Shown one piece after another: positions 25,791 through 34,458 of a DNA stretch of 64,000 nucleotides. The translations under genes were made by a program, and so were the position numbers. The notes beneath the pieces were generated by a model. That model did not search any database and was not told the DNA's origin. It saw only the letters and a program-made list of their open reading frames with translations. How positions within the stretch are numbered: position 1 is the stretch's first letter; every line of letters begins with the position of its first letter. Location of the stretch: contig NZ_RDFA01000002.1 of NCBI RefSeq assembly GCF_004118325.1, positions 439,001 to 503,000 of the forward strand, written 5' to 3'. Origin of the DNA: Halorientalis pallida. Its GTDB lineage: Archaea; Halobacteriota; Halobacteria; Halobacteriales; Haloarculaceae.

Positions 25791-27470
25791 TCAATCACGT
25801 CGGCGGACCGCGAACGCACACAGCGCCAGCACCGCGAGGACGACGCCAGTGACGCCGAAGCCGGGACCGTCGGCGGTCGTCGTCGCGTCGGGCGACTGTG
25901 CGGTCGGGTCGTCAGCGGGGGGTGCCGCGGTCTCGGGCGACGGCGTGTCACCCGTGTCCGGCGACGGACTGGTCCCCTGCTCGGGCGTGGCGGGCGGTTC
26001 CGGGGACGGTGGCTCCGGCGTCCCGGGCTCGTCGTCCGCGCCGTCGGCGAACTGCACCGCTTCGCTGGCGGTCTGGTCGTAGACGCCGAAGTTGGCCGTG
26101 AACGTCTCACCGCTGCCCAGGGCCGTGCCGTTGGTGACGGCCATCCGATCCGCTCGGAGGCCGACGTACAGCGTGTCGTTGGCCCGGTCGGGCACGACGA
26201 TCAGCCCGCCGTCGCGGGACGTGTTCAGCAGGTCGACGCGTGCGTTCGACGGCCCGTCGACGTCGAAGGTGACCACGTCGCCGGGGACCGTGGCGGCGTT
26301 CCGGTCGGTGACGGTGTCGAGGAACGCCTGCGCGTACCGATCCGCGCCGCCGTACCCGCTCGCCGCAGTCCAGAGCGGGCCGAACAGGCTCGCGCTCTCG
26401 ATCTCGTAGACCAGCGCCGACCCGTTCGAGACGGTCCCGTTCGCGGCGAGCGTCCCGTCCGCGGCGGCGGTCCGGAGGCTGGCGGCCGTCGCGTTCGCGA
26501 GCGTGTCGGCGGAGCCGGTCCGGGCCTGGAGGCCCGCGACAGAGCCGTCCGTGACCGTCAGCGTCGAGGTCGCGAGCGTCTCGGTGTCGGCGCGGATCGT
26601 CAGGTCGTACTCCCCGACTGGGAGCGGGTAGTCGCCGCCCGGCGCTTCCCGGACGTCAACCGACTCGACGCCGTCCGCGTCGTCGGTGATCCACAGTCCG
26701 CGCTCGGTCCAGTACGGGAGCGCGTGGTCGTCGAACGGCGCGTTGCGACCCAGGAGGTGCGTGTTCAGCGCGAGGGCCACGTGGTCGTCGTCGTTGCCGT
26801 CCACGACGGTGGCGGCGATGTCGACGTCGTCGCCGTCGATGTGGAACTGGGCCGTGTCGACGTTTTTGAGGCCGATCGGGAGCGTGACGACGCCCGACTG
26901 TCCGGTCGTGAACGTCGCGCCCTCACCACTCTGGTCGAGGAAACCGGCGCCGAGACACTCACAGCGGACGATCTCGGTCGTCGCGGTCGCCGTCGCGTTC
27001 CCCGCGTCGAACTCGAGGGTGTAGGTCTGGGTCACGGCGGTCGTGAAGTTCGCCAGGATCGTCGCGTTCCGGTCCAGCACGCGCATCCGAAACACGCCGC
27101 CCTCGGTCTCGCCGAAGTCGGCGACGGCCGGGTCGTCGGTCGCCAGTTCGTCCGCGAACACGTCGGCCAGGGTCGAAGAGTCGAGTTCTTCACTGCGGAC
27201 CGTCACGGTGTAGTTCGACCGGTTCGCGGTCAGCGTCAGCGGGTTGTGCGTCTCGGGCACCGTCACGTCGCTGGAGGGCCACGTCGCGGCCGCGAACGAC
27301 GCGTTCAGGGTCACGTCTCCGGTCGCGTTCACGGCGCTGGTCGCGTCGGTCGTGTTCGATACTCCGCCGTCGGTCTGGGCCGCGGCCGGCGCTGTGGCGA
27401 CTGTCGCGACGCTCGCCAGCGCGAGCGCGCAGAGGGCCAGGGCGGCCACGTGTTGTCGTGTCGTAGTCAT
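25791..27470 (-). CDS. PGF-CTERM surface protein
   Basis: A 559-residue secreted surface protein. The N-terminus is a Sec signal peptide (VAALALCALALASVATVATA, cleavage near APAAAQ). The body is beta-rich and acidic, with NRSNYTVTVRSEELDSSTLA and an adjacent GGVFRMRVLDRNATILANF, typical of haloarchaeal surface BGTF-like domains. A Pro/Thr/Ser-rich stalk follows (GTPEPPSPEPPATPEQ), then the C-terminal PGF-CTERM anchor GPGFGVTGVVLAVLALCAF and RRRD. Archaeosortase would cleave the signal and lipid-link the protein. Many NxS/T sequons predict N-glycosylation. Ligand unknown. Confidence 0.85.
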   Translation of the reverse strand: MTTTRQHVAALALCALALASVATVATAPAAAQTDGGVSNTTDATSAVNATGDVTLNASFAAATWPSSDVTVPETHNPLTLTANRSNYTVTVRSEELDSSTLADVFADELATDDPAVADFGETEGGVFRMRVLDRNATILANFTTAVTQTYTLEFDAGNATATATTEIVRCECLGAGFLDQSGEGATFTTGQSGVVTLPIGLKNVDTAQFHIDGDDVDIAATVVDGNDDDHVALALNTHLLGRNAPFDDHALPYWTERGLWITDDADGVESVDVREAPGGDYPLPVGEYDLTIRADTETLATSTLTVTDGSVAGLQARTGSADTLANATAASLRTAAADGTLAANGTVSNGSALVYEIESASLFGPLWTAASGYGGADRYAQAFLDTVTDRNAATVPGDVVTFDVDGPSNARVDLLNTSRDGGLIVVPDRANDTLYVGLRADRMAVTNGTALGSGETFTANFGVYDQTASEAVQFADGADDEPGTPEPPSPEPPATPEQGTSPSPDTGDTPSPETAAPPADDPTAQSPDATTTADGPGFGVTGVVLAVLALCAFAVRRRD

Positions 27471-27595
27471 CTGTTCATCCCACCCGATTGCGCGTTTCGT
27501 TCAGGGCGGATACGCGAGAAACTATTCAGCGTGTATGAATGTCTTTTGGTGTCAGTTCGAGTGACAGACTACCCGACAGGAGTAGTGCGGGGCGG

Positions 27596-28786
27596 TCAGT
27601 CGTCGAAGACGGTCTGGATGTGGGACAGCGCTTCCTCGCCGTTCTCCCAGTCGACGAAGACGGCGACGGAGGTGGCGCTGGTGATCACGTCCTGAACGTT
27701 GATGTGCTCGTTCGCGAGGGGCGCGACGATCTGGTTGACGATGCCGGGTTCGGTCTGGAGTTCGCCGCCGGTGACCCGGATCACAGCGTAGGGGTCGTCG
27801 ACGGTGACCGACGAGAGCGTGCTGGACTCGACGACTTCGTCGTGCAGCAGCGTCTCGGCTTCCTCGGCGTGTTCCTCGTCGATGTAGAACGTGATCGAAT
27901 CCATCCCCGAGGAGACGGCGTCGACGTTGATGCCGGCGTCGGACAGCGCCGTCGACAGCTTCGAGAGGATACCCGGTTCGTTCCGGACCGCGCGGCCGGC
28001 GACGGTGAGACAGGCCATGCGGTCCTCCTGCATGTCGATGAGGTTCTCGAACTGGCCCTCGATAGAGGTGCCGCCGGTCATGATGTCGCCGTGCTGGTAG
28101 TGGACGACCCGGACGCTCATGTCCTCGCCCTTGTAGGTCAGGGCGCTCGGGGCGACGACCTCGGCACCGCGGAAGGAGAGGTTGCGGAGTTCGTCGACGG
28201 TGATCTCGCCGACGTTGCGCGCGCCCTCGACGACACGGGGATCGCCGGTCATGACGCCTTCCACGTCGGTGACGATGACGACCTCGTCGGCGTTCATGTA
28301 CTTGCCGAGCATGACGGCGCTGGTGTCGGAGCCGCCACGGCCCAGCGTCGTCACGTTGCCCGCGTGGTCCTCGGCGAGAAAGCCCGTAATCACGGGAACG
28401 ACGTCGTCGTTGTGCATCTGTTCGGCCAGCGCTTTCGCCCGACGGGTCGTCTCGGCCACGTCGACCTCGCCGTGTTCGTCGGTGATGACCGGCCAGTCGT
28501 CGCGGCCCGGTTCGAGAAAGACGGCGTTGACGCCCCGCGAAGAGAGCGCACCCTTCAGCATTCGGACGGAGGTACGCTCGCCCATGCTGACGATCTCTGC
28601 CCTGTCGGCCTCGTCGGCCTCGTACTGGATCTCCTCGAGCAGGAAGTCCGTCGTCGACCCCATCGCGCTCGCGACGACGGCGACCTCGTGACCGGCCTCG
28701 ACGGCGGCCGTGATCGAGTCCGCGGCCCGGTTGACCCGGTCACCGTTCCCCAGGCTCGTGCCGCCGAACTTCGCGACTACGCGCAT
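27596..28786 (-). CDS. Aspartate kinase
   Basis: A 396-residue aspartokinase, which phosphorylates aspartate at the start of the Lys, Thr and Met pathway. The kinase domain starts MRVVAKFGGTSLGNGDRVN and includes GFLAEDHAGNVTTLGRGGSDTSAV, the ATP-phosphate region, and VEGVMTGDPRVV. The C-terminus carries two ACT domains (VAGRAVRNEPGILSKLSTAL and VTGGELQTEPGIVNQIVAPL), which bind regulatory amino acids. Length is standard for archaeal enzymes. It is followed by a TATA-like stretch and the divergent GNAT gene. Confidence 0.93.
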   Translation of the reverse strand: MRVVAKFGGTSLGNGDRVNRAADSITAAVEAGHEVAVVASAMGSTTDFLLEEIQYEADEADRAEIVSMGERTSVRMLKGALSSRGVNAVFLEPGRDDWPVITDEHGEVDVAETTRRAKALAEQMHNDDVVPVITGFLAEDHAGNVTTLGRGGSDTSAVMLGKYMNADEVVIVTDVEGVMTGDPRVVEGARNVGEITVDELRNLSFRGAEVVAPSALTYKGEDMSVRVVHYQHGDIMTGGTSIEGQFENLIDMQEDRMACLTVAGRAVRNEPGILSKLSTALSDAGINVDAVSSGMDSITFYIDEEHAEEAETLLHDEVVESSTLSSVTVDDPYAVIRVTGGELQTEPGIVNQIVAPLANEHINVQDVITSATSVAVFVDWENGEEALSHIQTVFDD

Positions 28787-28942
28787 GGAATCACCGTCAC
28801 TGGCGTGTATGCGTCGCTCATGTGCCAGCGTTAACCAGCCCCCGGGATAACTGTGTTCATTAGCGACGAGGACGGGCCCAACGCCGGGATTCGAGGCCCG
28901 GGGTGGAGCAACTATTTTCCCGTGAGAGTGCCATGCTCGAAC

Positions 28943-29326
28943 ATGGACGTCCGTGACGCCGTGGAGGCCGATGCCGGCCGGCTGTCGGAACTGACCGACG
29001 CCCCGACCGACGTGATGCGTAACCTCGTCCACGACCGGACGGTCCGGGTGGCCGAAGGCGACGACGACATCGTCGGCTTCGTCAGCTACGACGCCCGCGC
29101 CCAGACCATCCACGTCACGCAACTGGAGGGTAAACCCGCGGTCTGTGACCGTCTGCTCGAAGAACCCGTCCGGTTCGCCCGCGGCGAGGGCATGGCCGTC
29201 GAGTTGCTCGTCCCCGAACCCGACGAGGTAGTCCAGTCCGCCGCTGACGACGCCGGCTTCAACCGCGTGGGATCGGGGCCCCTCTTCGAGGGCACGCCGA
29301 CCGTCAAGTACCGACTGGACGGATGA
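28943..29326 (+). CDS. GNAT-like acetyltransferase
   Basis: A 127-residue protein with a compact GNAT-like fold: MDVRDAVEADAGRLSELTDA is the first helix, VRVAEGDDDIVGFVSYDAR the central strands, HVTQLEGKPAVCDRLLEEPV the acetyl-CoA-binding region and GFNRVGSGPLFEGTPTVKYR the C-terminal strand. The classic Q/RxxGxG/A pyrophosphate loop is degenerate, so activity is uncertain. The ATG at 28943 was chosen because the upstream extension is not GNAT-like. Confidence 0.7.
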   Translation: MDVRDAVEADAGRLSELTDAPTDVMRNLVHDRTVRVAEGDDDIVGFVSYDARAQTIHVTQLEGKPAVCDRLLEEPVRFARGEGMAVELLVPEPDEVVQSAADDAGFNRVGSGPLFEGTPTVKYRLDG

Positions 29327-29347
29327 CTGGGAGCGGAGACGCCGTCG

Positions 29348-31072
29348 TCAGGCGAACTTTCGGATCGTCAGGTCGAGTGTATCGAGGTCGACGATGGGTG
29401 CCATCGCGCAGTCGGGGTCGATGTTGACGCTCTCCTGAAACGCAGTCTGTGCCTGCCAGCACCCGCTGTTTATCGTGAGGACGTTGTGGTACTTGCCGTA
29501 GCCGAACTTGTGGACGTGACCGGCGTGGAACACGTCGGGTGTCTCCTCGATCACAAGGTAGTCCCGCTCTTCGGGGGCCAGCCGCGTGTGCCCGCCGAAC
29601 TGGGGCGCGACGTGGCGTTTCTTCAGCAACTGGTACATCGCCTTGTGGGGTTCGTCGTAGTTGGCCTTCTCGTCGGGCAACTCCGCGATCACCTCGTCCA
29701 GCGAGACGCCGTGGTACATGAGGACCGAGACGCCTTCGACGGTCACCGTCGAGGGATTGGACGTGATCCGGCAGTCGTGGGCCGACATGATGTCCCGGAG
29801 TTCCTCGTCGAAGCCCGGTTGTGGCTCCGCGAGGCGGACGGCGTCGTGGTTGCCCGGGATCATGACGATCTCCATGTCCCCGGGCACTTCCTTCAGAAAC
29901 TCCGAGAACTCCCGGTACTGGTCGTAGATGTCCACGACGTCCAGTTCCTCGTCCTGGTCGGGGTAGACGCCGACGCCCTCGACCATGTCGCCGGCGAGCA
30001 GCAGGTACTCGACCCGTTCGGCCTCCTCGGTGTGGAGCCAGTCGGCGAAGCGCGTCCAGGCGTCGGCCATGAACTCCTGACTGCCGACGTGGACGTCGCT
30101 GACCAGGGCGGCGCTGACCTCGCGGTCGGCCGTCGAGGGCTGGTGCGTCCGGGGAATCTCCGGGAAGTAGAGGTCGTCGACGAAGAGGATGCCGTCGCCG
30201 TCGCTGTTGTCGTCCGAGAGGGTCCCCTCGACGGCGATCACCTCGTCGTGGAGCAACTCGTCGACCTGCTCGGCCGTATCCCGGTCTTTCATCACGAGAC
30301 AGGGATAGACCCCGTTCGTGTCTTCGAGTTCGACCAGCCAGTGCCCGCTGGCCGTCGAGCGGATGTCCGAGACCATCCCCACGATGGCCGCCTCGCTCCC
30401 GCCGGCCATCGAGGAGAGCGTGTTCGTCGGGCGGTGGTTGATCCGACCGCGCAACTGCCGGCTGAGCCGTTCGTAACGGTCCCGGAACACGGCCACGAAG
30501 TCGCTGTACTCGCCGGTTCCGGTCGACTGGCCGGTCATATCGCCGTCGATCTCGACTTCCTGCAGGGACGTATCGATGGACCGTTCGCCTGTCGCGACTG
30601 GCTCGGTCGTCGTCCGCCGGTCGGTCTCCGTGGCGGTGGCGGACCCGCCCGCCCCCGCCGCGTCCGCAGACCCCCCTGTTTCAGGTGGAACGGCGGCCCC
30701 GGATTCGGGTGACGTCGTGGGGTTCGTTCCACTCGAAACAGAGGGGTTGGGCCCCGTGGTATCGGCCGACGTTGCCCCCGTTTCGGTGGGGTTCGCGGGG
30801 CCTCCGGGTTCTGTGGCCGTCGTTTCCGTTGCGGAGTCGCCCGCGGTCGCCGCGGCCGTCGAGCGGTCGTGGCGACCGTCGGATTCGGCCAGCACCGACG
30901 CGACGTGGTCGGCCGAGAGCTTGATCGCGTCGTCGGGCACGGCGTCGAGCGCGCGCTCGATGGCGCGGGGTGGGTCGTCGGCGTTCGCGAGCAGGGTGAC
31001 GGCCTCGCGGTCGGCGTTGTACCCGCGCTGGGCGAGTTCGTTGACGATGCGGGCGGGCGTCTCCAGCGGCAC
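29348..31072 (-). CDS. dp1: DNA polymerase D small subunit (DP1)
   Basis: A 574-residue small subunit of archaeal replicative DNA polymerase D, with a GTG start at 31072. The C-terminal phosphoesterase domain carries the exonuclease metal motifs: SDVHVGSQEFMADAW, LLLAGDMVEGVGVYPDQ, IPGNHDAVRLAEPQP, MYHGVSLDE and GHVHKFGYGKY. An OB-fold lies before it (EDTNGVYPCLVMKDRD). Between the N-terminal helical region and the OB-fold is a ~110-residue disordered linker rich in T, G, P and S. Two sequences in this linker closely match origin recognition boxes. The gene lies two loci upstream of Orc1, consistent with a replication cluster. Its large partner DP2 is at 49986-55121. Confidence 0.95.
   Translation of the reverse strand: MPLETPARIVNELAQRGYNADREAVTLLANADDPPRAIERALDAVPDDAIKLSADHVASVLAESDGRHDRSTAAATAGDSATETTATEPGGPANPTETGATSADTTGPNPSVSSGTNPTTSPESGAAVPPETGGSADAAGAGGSATATETDRRTTTEPVATGERSIDTSLQEVEIDGDMTGQSTGTGEYSDFVAVFRDRYERLSRQLRGRINHRPTNTLSSMAGGSEAAIVGMVSDIRSTASGHWLVELEDTNGVYPCLVMKDRDTAEQVDELLHDEVIAVEGTLSDDNSDGDGILFVDDLYFPEIPRTHQPSTADREVSAALVSDVHVGSQEFMADAWTRFADWLHTEEAERVEYLLLAGDMVEGVGVYPDQDEELDVVDIYDQYREFSEFLKEVPGDMEIVMIPGNHDAVRLAEPQPGFDEELRDIMSAHDCRITSNPSTVTVEGVSVLMYHGVSLDEVIAELPDEKANYDEPHKAMYQLLKKRHVAPQFGGHTRLAPEERDYLVIEETPDVFHAGHVHKFGYGKYHNVLTINSGCWQAQTAFQESVNIDPDCAMAPIVDLDTLDLTIRKFA
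30670..30747. repeat. Inverted pair of origin-recognition-box-like sequences in the DP1 linker
   Basis: At 30670-30690 ACCCC is followed three bases later by GTTTCAGGTGGAA. At 30727-30747 the same motif lies on the other strand (TTCCACTCGAAAC then AGAGGGGT). The second differs from the box beside orc1 at only two of 21 positions, and the first differs from the strongest origin box at four of 21. They are read as protein linker (AVPPETGG and SVSSGTNP). They sit 2.8 kb from the origin. Orc1 binding here is possible but unproven. Confidence 0.6.
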
Positions 31073-31178
31073 GGATCCACAGAACGGGTGACGAAGCTAA
31101 AACGTATCGGACCCGACACTCTCCGGCAATCACCGAGAGGCAGAAAGTTGAAGCGTGGTTCGGCACAACCGGGTAGCA

Positions 31179-31865
31179 ATGACCGAGCGCAGCGACGAGG
31201 GGGGACGGCGGGGACCGAACCCGCCGGACGACGAGGACCGCGGCGGATCGTTCCTCGACGATTTCGCCACGAGCGTCCTGGCCGTCGTTGGCATCGGCGT
31301 CCTCCTGTTCGCCATCAGCGGCGTCTGGCCGCCGATGGTCGCCATCGAGAGTGGGAGCATGCAACCGAACATCGGCGTCGGGGACCTCGTGTTCGTGATG
31401 GAAGAAGAGCGGTTCCCCAGCGACGACGCCATCGAAGACACCGGCGTCGCCACCGTCTACAGCAGCAACGGGAGCGACTATCGGAAGTTCAACAGGCCGG
31501 GCGACGTGATCGTCTACGAACCCGACGGGAGCGAGCAAGCGACACCGGTGATCCACCGGGCCCAGTTCTTCGTCGAAGAGGGCGAGAACTGGTACGACAA
31601 GGCCGAGGCCGAACACCTGCCCAAGGACGTCGATTCGTGTGCCGACCTCAAGCACTGTCCCGCGAAACACGACGCGTTCATCACCCGCGGGGACAACCCC
31701 GCGTCGAACGAGCAGTACGACCAGGTGCAGGGCGTCTCCAAGCCCGTCAGACCCGAGTGGGTGATCGGCACCGCCGAGTTCCGCATGCCCGGCCTCGGCT
31801 GGCTCCGCCTCAACTTCCAGACGAGTCCCGTCGGGACCGCCGACGCCGTCGCGGCGGCGACCTAG
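31179..31865 (+). CDS. Signal peptidase I (S26B, Sec11-like)
   Basis: A 228-residue type I signal peptidase with one N-terminal membrane segment (TSVLAVVGIGVLLFAISGVW). The nucleophile is Ser60 in ESGSMQP, the general base is His126 in TPVIHRAQF, and FITRGDNPASNEQYD is the late conserved motif. It is the general (Sec11-type) peptidase, as opposed to the SipW-like one at 7185. It sits between the PolD small subunit and Orc1, a gene order found at haloarchaeal oriC1. It converges with orc1 with 19 nt between stops and a T5 run. Confidence 0.92.
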   Translation: MTERSDEGGRRGPNPPDDEDRGGSFLDDFATSVLAVVGIGVLLFAISGVWPPMVAIESGSMQPNIGVGDLVFVMEEERFPSDDAIEDTGVATVYSSNGSDYRKFNRPGDVIVYEPDGSEQATPVIHRAQFFVEEGENWYDKAEAEHLPKDVDSCADLKHCPAKHDAFITRGDNPASNEQYDQVQGVSKPVRPEWVIGTAEFRMPGLGWLRLNFQTSPVGTADAVAAAT

Positions 31866-31884
31866 AAGAGCCGATTTTTCCCGC

Positions 31885-33528
31885 TCAGTTGTCGAACCGC
31901 GCCTGCACGAACGGCTGTACGTCCTCGATATCGCCCAGGCGTGAATCCGAGAGCAGGACCGCCTCGGTCTCGTCGATGGGCACCGAGAGACTGATCTCTT
32001 TCGTGCGGCCGTACCGGCCCTTCGAGACGACGACGGCGTTGACGATGCCCAGCATGTCAAGCTCCGAGATGAGGTCCGTCACGCGGCGCTGGGTGAGCGT
32101 GTCCGCGTCGATCTCGTCACAGAGGCGCTTGTAGATGTTGTACACCTCGCCGGTGTTGATGTTGTGGACGCCGTTCTTCTCGAGCAGGATGATCGCGAAC
32201 AGGACCAGTTTCGACTGCGTGGGCAGCGTGCGGACGACCTCGACCACCCGATCCAGTTCGATCTTCTCCTGGGCGCGCCGGACGTGGTCCTCCTCGACGC
32301 GCTCGGTCTGTCCGCGCTCGGCGAGTTCGCCCGCGGTCCGCAGGAGGTCGAGCGCGCGGCGTGCGTCCCCGTGTTCCTGTGCGGCGAAGGCCGCACACAG
32401 CGGGATCACGTCGTCGGACAGCGCACCCTCCTCGAAGGCGTCGTCGGCGCGGTGCTGGAGGATGTCCCGGAGCTGGTTGGCGTCGTAGGGCGGGAAGACG
32501 ATCTCTTCCTCGCCGAGACTCGACTTGACGCGGGGGTCGAGGAAGTCGGTGAACTTCAGGTCGTTACTGATGCCCATGATCGACACCCGGGAGTTGTCGA
32601 GTTCCGAGTTCATCCGCGAGAGATTGTAGAGGGTGTCGTCGCCGCTCTTCTCGACGAGTTTGTCGATCTCGTCGAGCATGATGACGACCACGCGTTCGTG
32701 GTAATCGACGGCCTCGAAGAAACTGTTGTACACACGGTCGGTCGGCCAGCCGGTCATGGGGACCTCCTCGAACTCCGCGCGGTCCTCGTCCAGGTCCTCG
32801 ATCAGGGCGTCCAGTTCCTCCAGGGTCTCGACCTCGTCGATGCCGGGGCCCGACCCCACCGACACCCCTGTTTCGAGTGCGCTCCCGTCGGTCGATTCCA
32901 GCACGGAGGCGTCGTCTTCGGCCCGGTCGCGGAGCCCTTCCAGTTCGGCGATACGGTCGGCGATCACCTCGCGGTTCTTGTCGATGAACTTGTTGGCCAG
33001 CTGTGCGAGGACCCGGTACTGGGTGTCGGTGACCTCGCAGTTGATGTACTGGACCTCACAGGGCACCTCGTACTTCTGGGAGGTCGTCTCGAGTTCCTCG
33101 CTGACGAACTTCGCGCTCGCGGTCTTGCCGGTCCCGGTCTTTCCGTAGATGAGGATGTTCGAGGGCGTGTCCCCACGGAGTGCCGAGACGAGGATCGTCG
33201 CCATGTTGTTGATCTGTTCCTGTCGGTGGGGAAGCTCGCGGGGCGTGTAGGAGGGTCGCAACACCTCCTTGTTCTCGAAGATGGGCGCGCCGCTGAGCAG
33301 GTCGTCGAACAGCCCGCGCGAGGCCTCGTCGAGGTCGTCGTCCTCGTCGACGTCGTCGAGTACTACATCGTCCAGCGACGAGTCGGCGTCGGTCGCCTCG
33401 ACGTCGACACTGGGTCGGCCCTCGTCGGACGTATCGTCGAGCGGCGCCTGCTCACCGGGCCCGTCCCGCCCGTCTGACTTCCCCGCTCCCGTGTCCGGTC
33501 CGTCGGATTCGTTCCCGCGTCCTGTCAT
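31885..33528 (-). CDS. orc1: Origin recognition protein Orc1/Cdc6
   Basis: A 547-residue archaeal initiator ATPase that binds origin boxes and loads MCM. A very acidic N-terminal extension (about residues 1-75) is followed by the AAA+ domain, with Walker A GKTGTGKT at residues 129-136 and Walker B VIMLDEIDK. A ~60-residue acidic insertion (SVLESTDGSALETGVSVG and DELDALIEDLDEDR-like sequence) enlarges the ATPase region. A sensor motif ISNDLKFTDFLDPRV and the C-terminal winged helix (NTGEVYNIYKRLCDEID) complete it. One origin box ends 7 nt before its ATG. It belongs to the oriC1-type initiator group by gene context. Confidence 0.95.
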   Translation of the reverse strand: MTGRGNESDGPDTGAGKSDGRDGPGEQAPLDDTSDEGRPSVDVEATDADSSLDDVVLDDVDEDDDLDEASRGLFDDLLSGAPIFENKEVLRPSYTPRELPHRQEQINNMATILVSALRGDTPSNILIYGKTGTGKTASAKFVSEELETTSQKYEVPCEVQYINCEVTDTQYRVLAQLANKFIDKNREVIADRIAELEGLRDRAEDDASVLESTDGSALETGVSVGSGPGIDEVETLEELDALIEDLDEDRAEFEEVPMTGWPTDRVYNSFFEAVDYHERVVVIMLDEIDKLVEKSGDDTLYNLSRMNSELDNSRVSIMGISNDLKFTDFLDPRVKSSLGEEEIVFPPYDANQLRDILQHRADDAFEEGALSDDVIPLCAAFAAQEHGDARRALDLLRTAGELAERGQTERVEEDHVRRAQEKIELDRVVEVVRTLPTQSKLVLFAIILLEKNGVHNINTGEVYNIYKRLCDEIDADTLTQRRVTDLISELDMLGIVNAVVVSKGRYGRTKEISLSVPIDETEAVLLSDSRLGDIEDVQPFVQARFDN

Positions 33529-33534
33529 AAACGT

Positions 33535-33555
33535 ACCCCTCTGTTTCGGGTGGAG
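33535..33555 (-). repeat. Origin recognition box next to orc1
   Basis: ACCCC, three bases, then GTTTCGGGTGGA: a full match to the archaeal ORB read on the minus strand. It begins only 7 nt from the orc1 start codon, so it lies in the orc1 leader or core promoter. Binding of Orc1 here could repress its own gene as well as help origin firing. Confidence 0.8.
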
Positions 33556-33710
33556 AGAGACACCTCGCGTCCCAGAAACAGCCCGCGAGTCGTCGAAGAT
33601 CCGTTCTACGCGGAAATCGGGCTCTTCGGGGACGTCCAGTTGAACCACAAGAACCCGTGGTTGACGACCTATTAAATATTTCGATTGTTGAGGGGTCCGG
33701 AGGTGGCAGT

Positions 33711-33815
33711 ATGGATATATTGCAGGCGGTATCAGACCGGATAGTCGCCGGTTTCGGCAACCGGCGGGAGCGACACAGGCGTGACGAGTCGGAGAAACAC
33801 CTGTGTTTCGGGTGA
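33711..33815 (+). CDS. Possible 34-residue origin peptide
   Basis: A short frame starting ATGGATATATTGCAG (MDILQAVSDRIVAGFGNRRE and a charged tail ending HLCFG). A perfect Shine-Dalgarno GGAGGTG lies 5 nt before the ATG, and a TATA-like element ATTAAATATT at 33671-33680 is about 40 nt upstream. The tail codons overlap an origin box and the stop lies inside it. Either a real small protein encoded in the origin or coincidental frame in AT-rich DNA. Confidence 0.4.
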   Translation: MDILQAVSDRIVAGFGNRRERHRRDESEKHLCFG

Positions 33816-33817
33816 AG
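33797..33817 (-). repeat. Degenerate origin recognition box
   Basis: Shares GTTTCGGGTG with the other boxes and differs from the orc1-proximal box at three of 21 positions. It lacks the full ACCCC and the TGGA end. It directly precedes the G-rich tandem repeat. Confidence 0.6.
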
Positions 33818-33868
33818 CGGGGGTGGTGCCGTGAGGCGGGGGTGTTGCCGTGAGGCGGGGGTGTTGCT
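33812..33868 (+). repeat. 19-bp G-rich tandem repeat, three copies
   Basis: Three head-to-tail copies of GTGAGGCGGGGGTGTTGCC at 33812-33830, 33831-33849 and 33850-33868. The last two differ only in the final base; the first copy has two changes. The GGGGG core may act as an extra G-string or form a G-quadruplex. The first copy overlaps the degenerate box at 33797-33817. Not coding. Confidence 0.75.
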
Positions 33869-34280
33869 CGGCTCGCGGTCGGCATCGGGCCGCGACCCGG
33901 ACGAGAGTTACCGCGAAGTGAGCACGTTCGAACGAATTCGGTCCACTCGGGCCACTTGTTGCAGACGCGCGCGAGACAGTGCGAACGCCTCGTGTGGTAC
34001 GTACACGGACTGCCTGAGAAATCGTGCCGGATCGACGGGAACCCGGATCGGCGCGGTGCGGACACGAAGGGAGGGGGTTCGACGACGGGGTGGGGTATTC
34101 GACGGGAGACGGCCAGCTGTGGAAGGTTCAGTGACCGATCCGCTGGCAGGACGAGGTCGGAACGAATCCCACCCAGTGACCGGACCGAACCGCGACCAGC
34201 GAGGAGAACGGATCGAGACGGGATCCGGGGATCGTGAGTGAGGGAAGGGGTTCGACAGGAAAGGATGGGGTGGGTGGGAA

Positions 34281-34309
34281 CCCCCCCACCCCTTCGTTTC
34301 GGGTGGAAC
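34281..34309 (-). repeat. Origin recognition box with G-string (left arm of inverted pair)
   Basis: A run of seven C (the G-string on the other strand) is followed by ACCCC, three bases and GTTTCGGGTGGAAC. Read on the minus strand it is an almost exact copy of the box at 34552-34579: 27 of 28 positions match. This pair marks the core of the origin. Confidence 0.88.
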
Positions 34310-34397
34310 GGTGCGGGAAGGGGTGGGGGGACCCCCCTATCTAGAGAGGGAAACGCTTAACTTACCACTCCACAAACCAAACCCGTAGAACTTCGAA

Positions 34398-34419
34398 ACA
34401 CCCTTTGTTCTAGTGGAGC
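34398..34419 (-). repeat. Degenerate origin box in the core
   Basis: CACCCTTTGTTCTAGTGGAGC resembles the mini-ORB (CCCTTTGTT followed by a TGGA end) with a CTAG in the middle. It is oriented like the left arm and faces the box-like sequence at 34459-34475. Confidence 0.45.
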
Positions 34420-34458
34420 TAGTATGTTGTGGGGCTAGTGCTAGGGAAACCGGCTAGA

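Noticed and set aside
32862-32882. Box-like ACCCCTGTTTCGAGTG within the orc1 coding sequence
   Set aside because: The central spacer is shortened by two bases and the end does not match; noted as possible relic only.
33831-34241. 136-codon open frame in the origin
   Set aside because: It runs through tandem repeats, has no promoter or ribosome site and an arginine-rich composition typical of non-coding GC-rich DNA.
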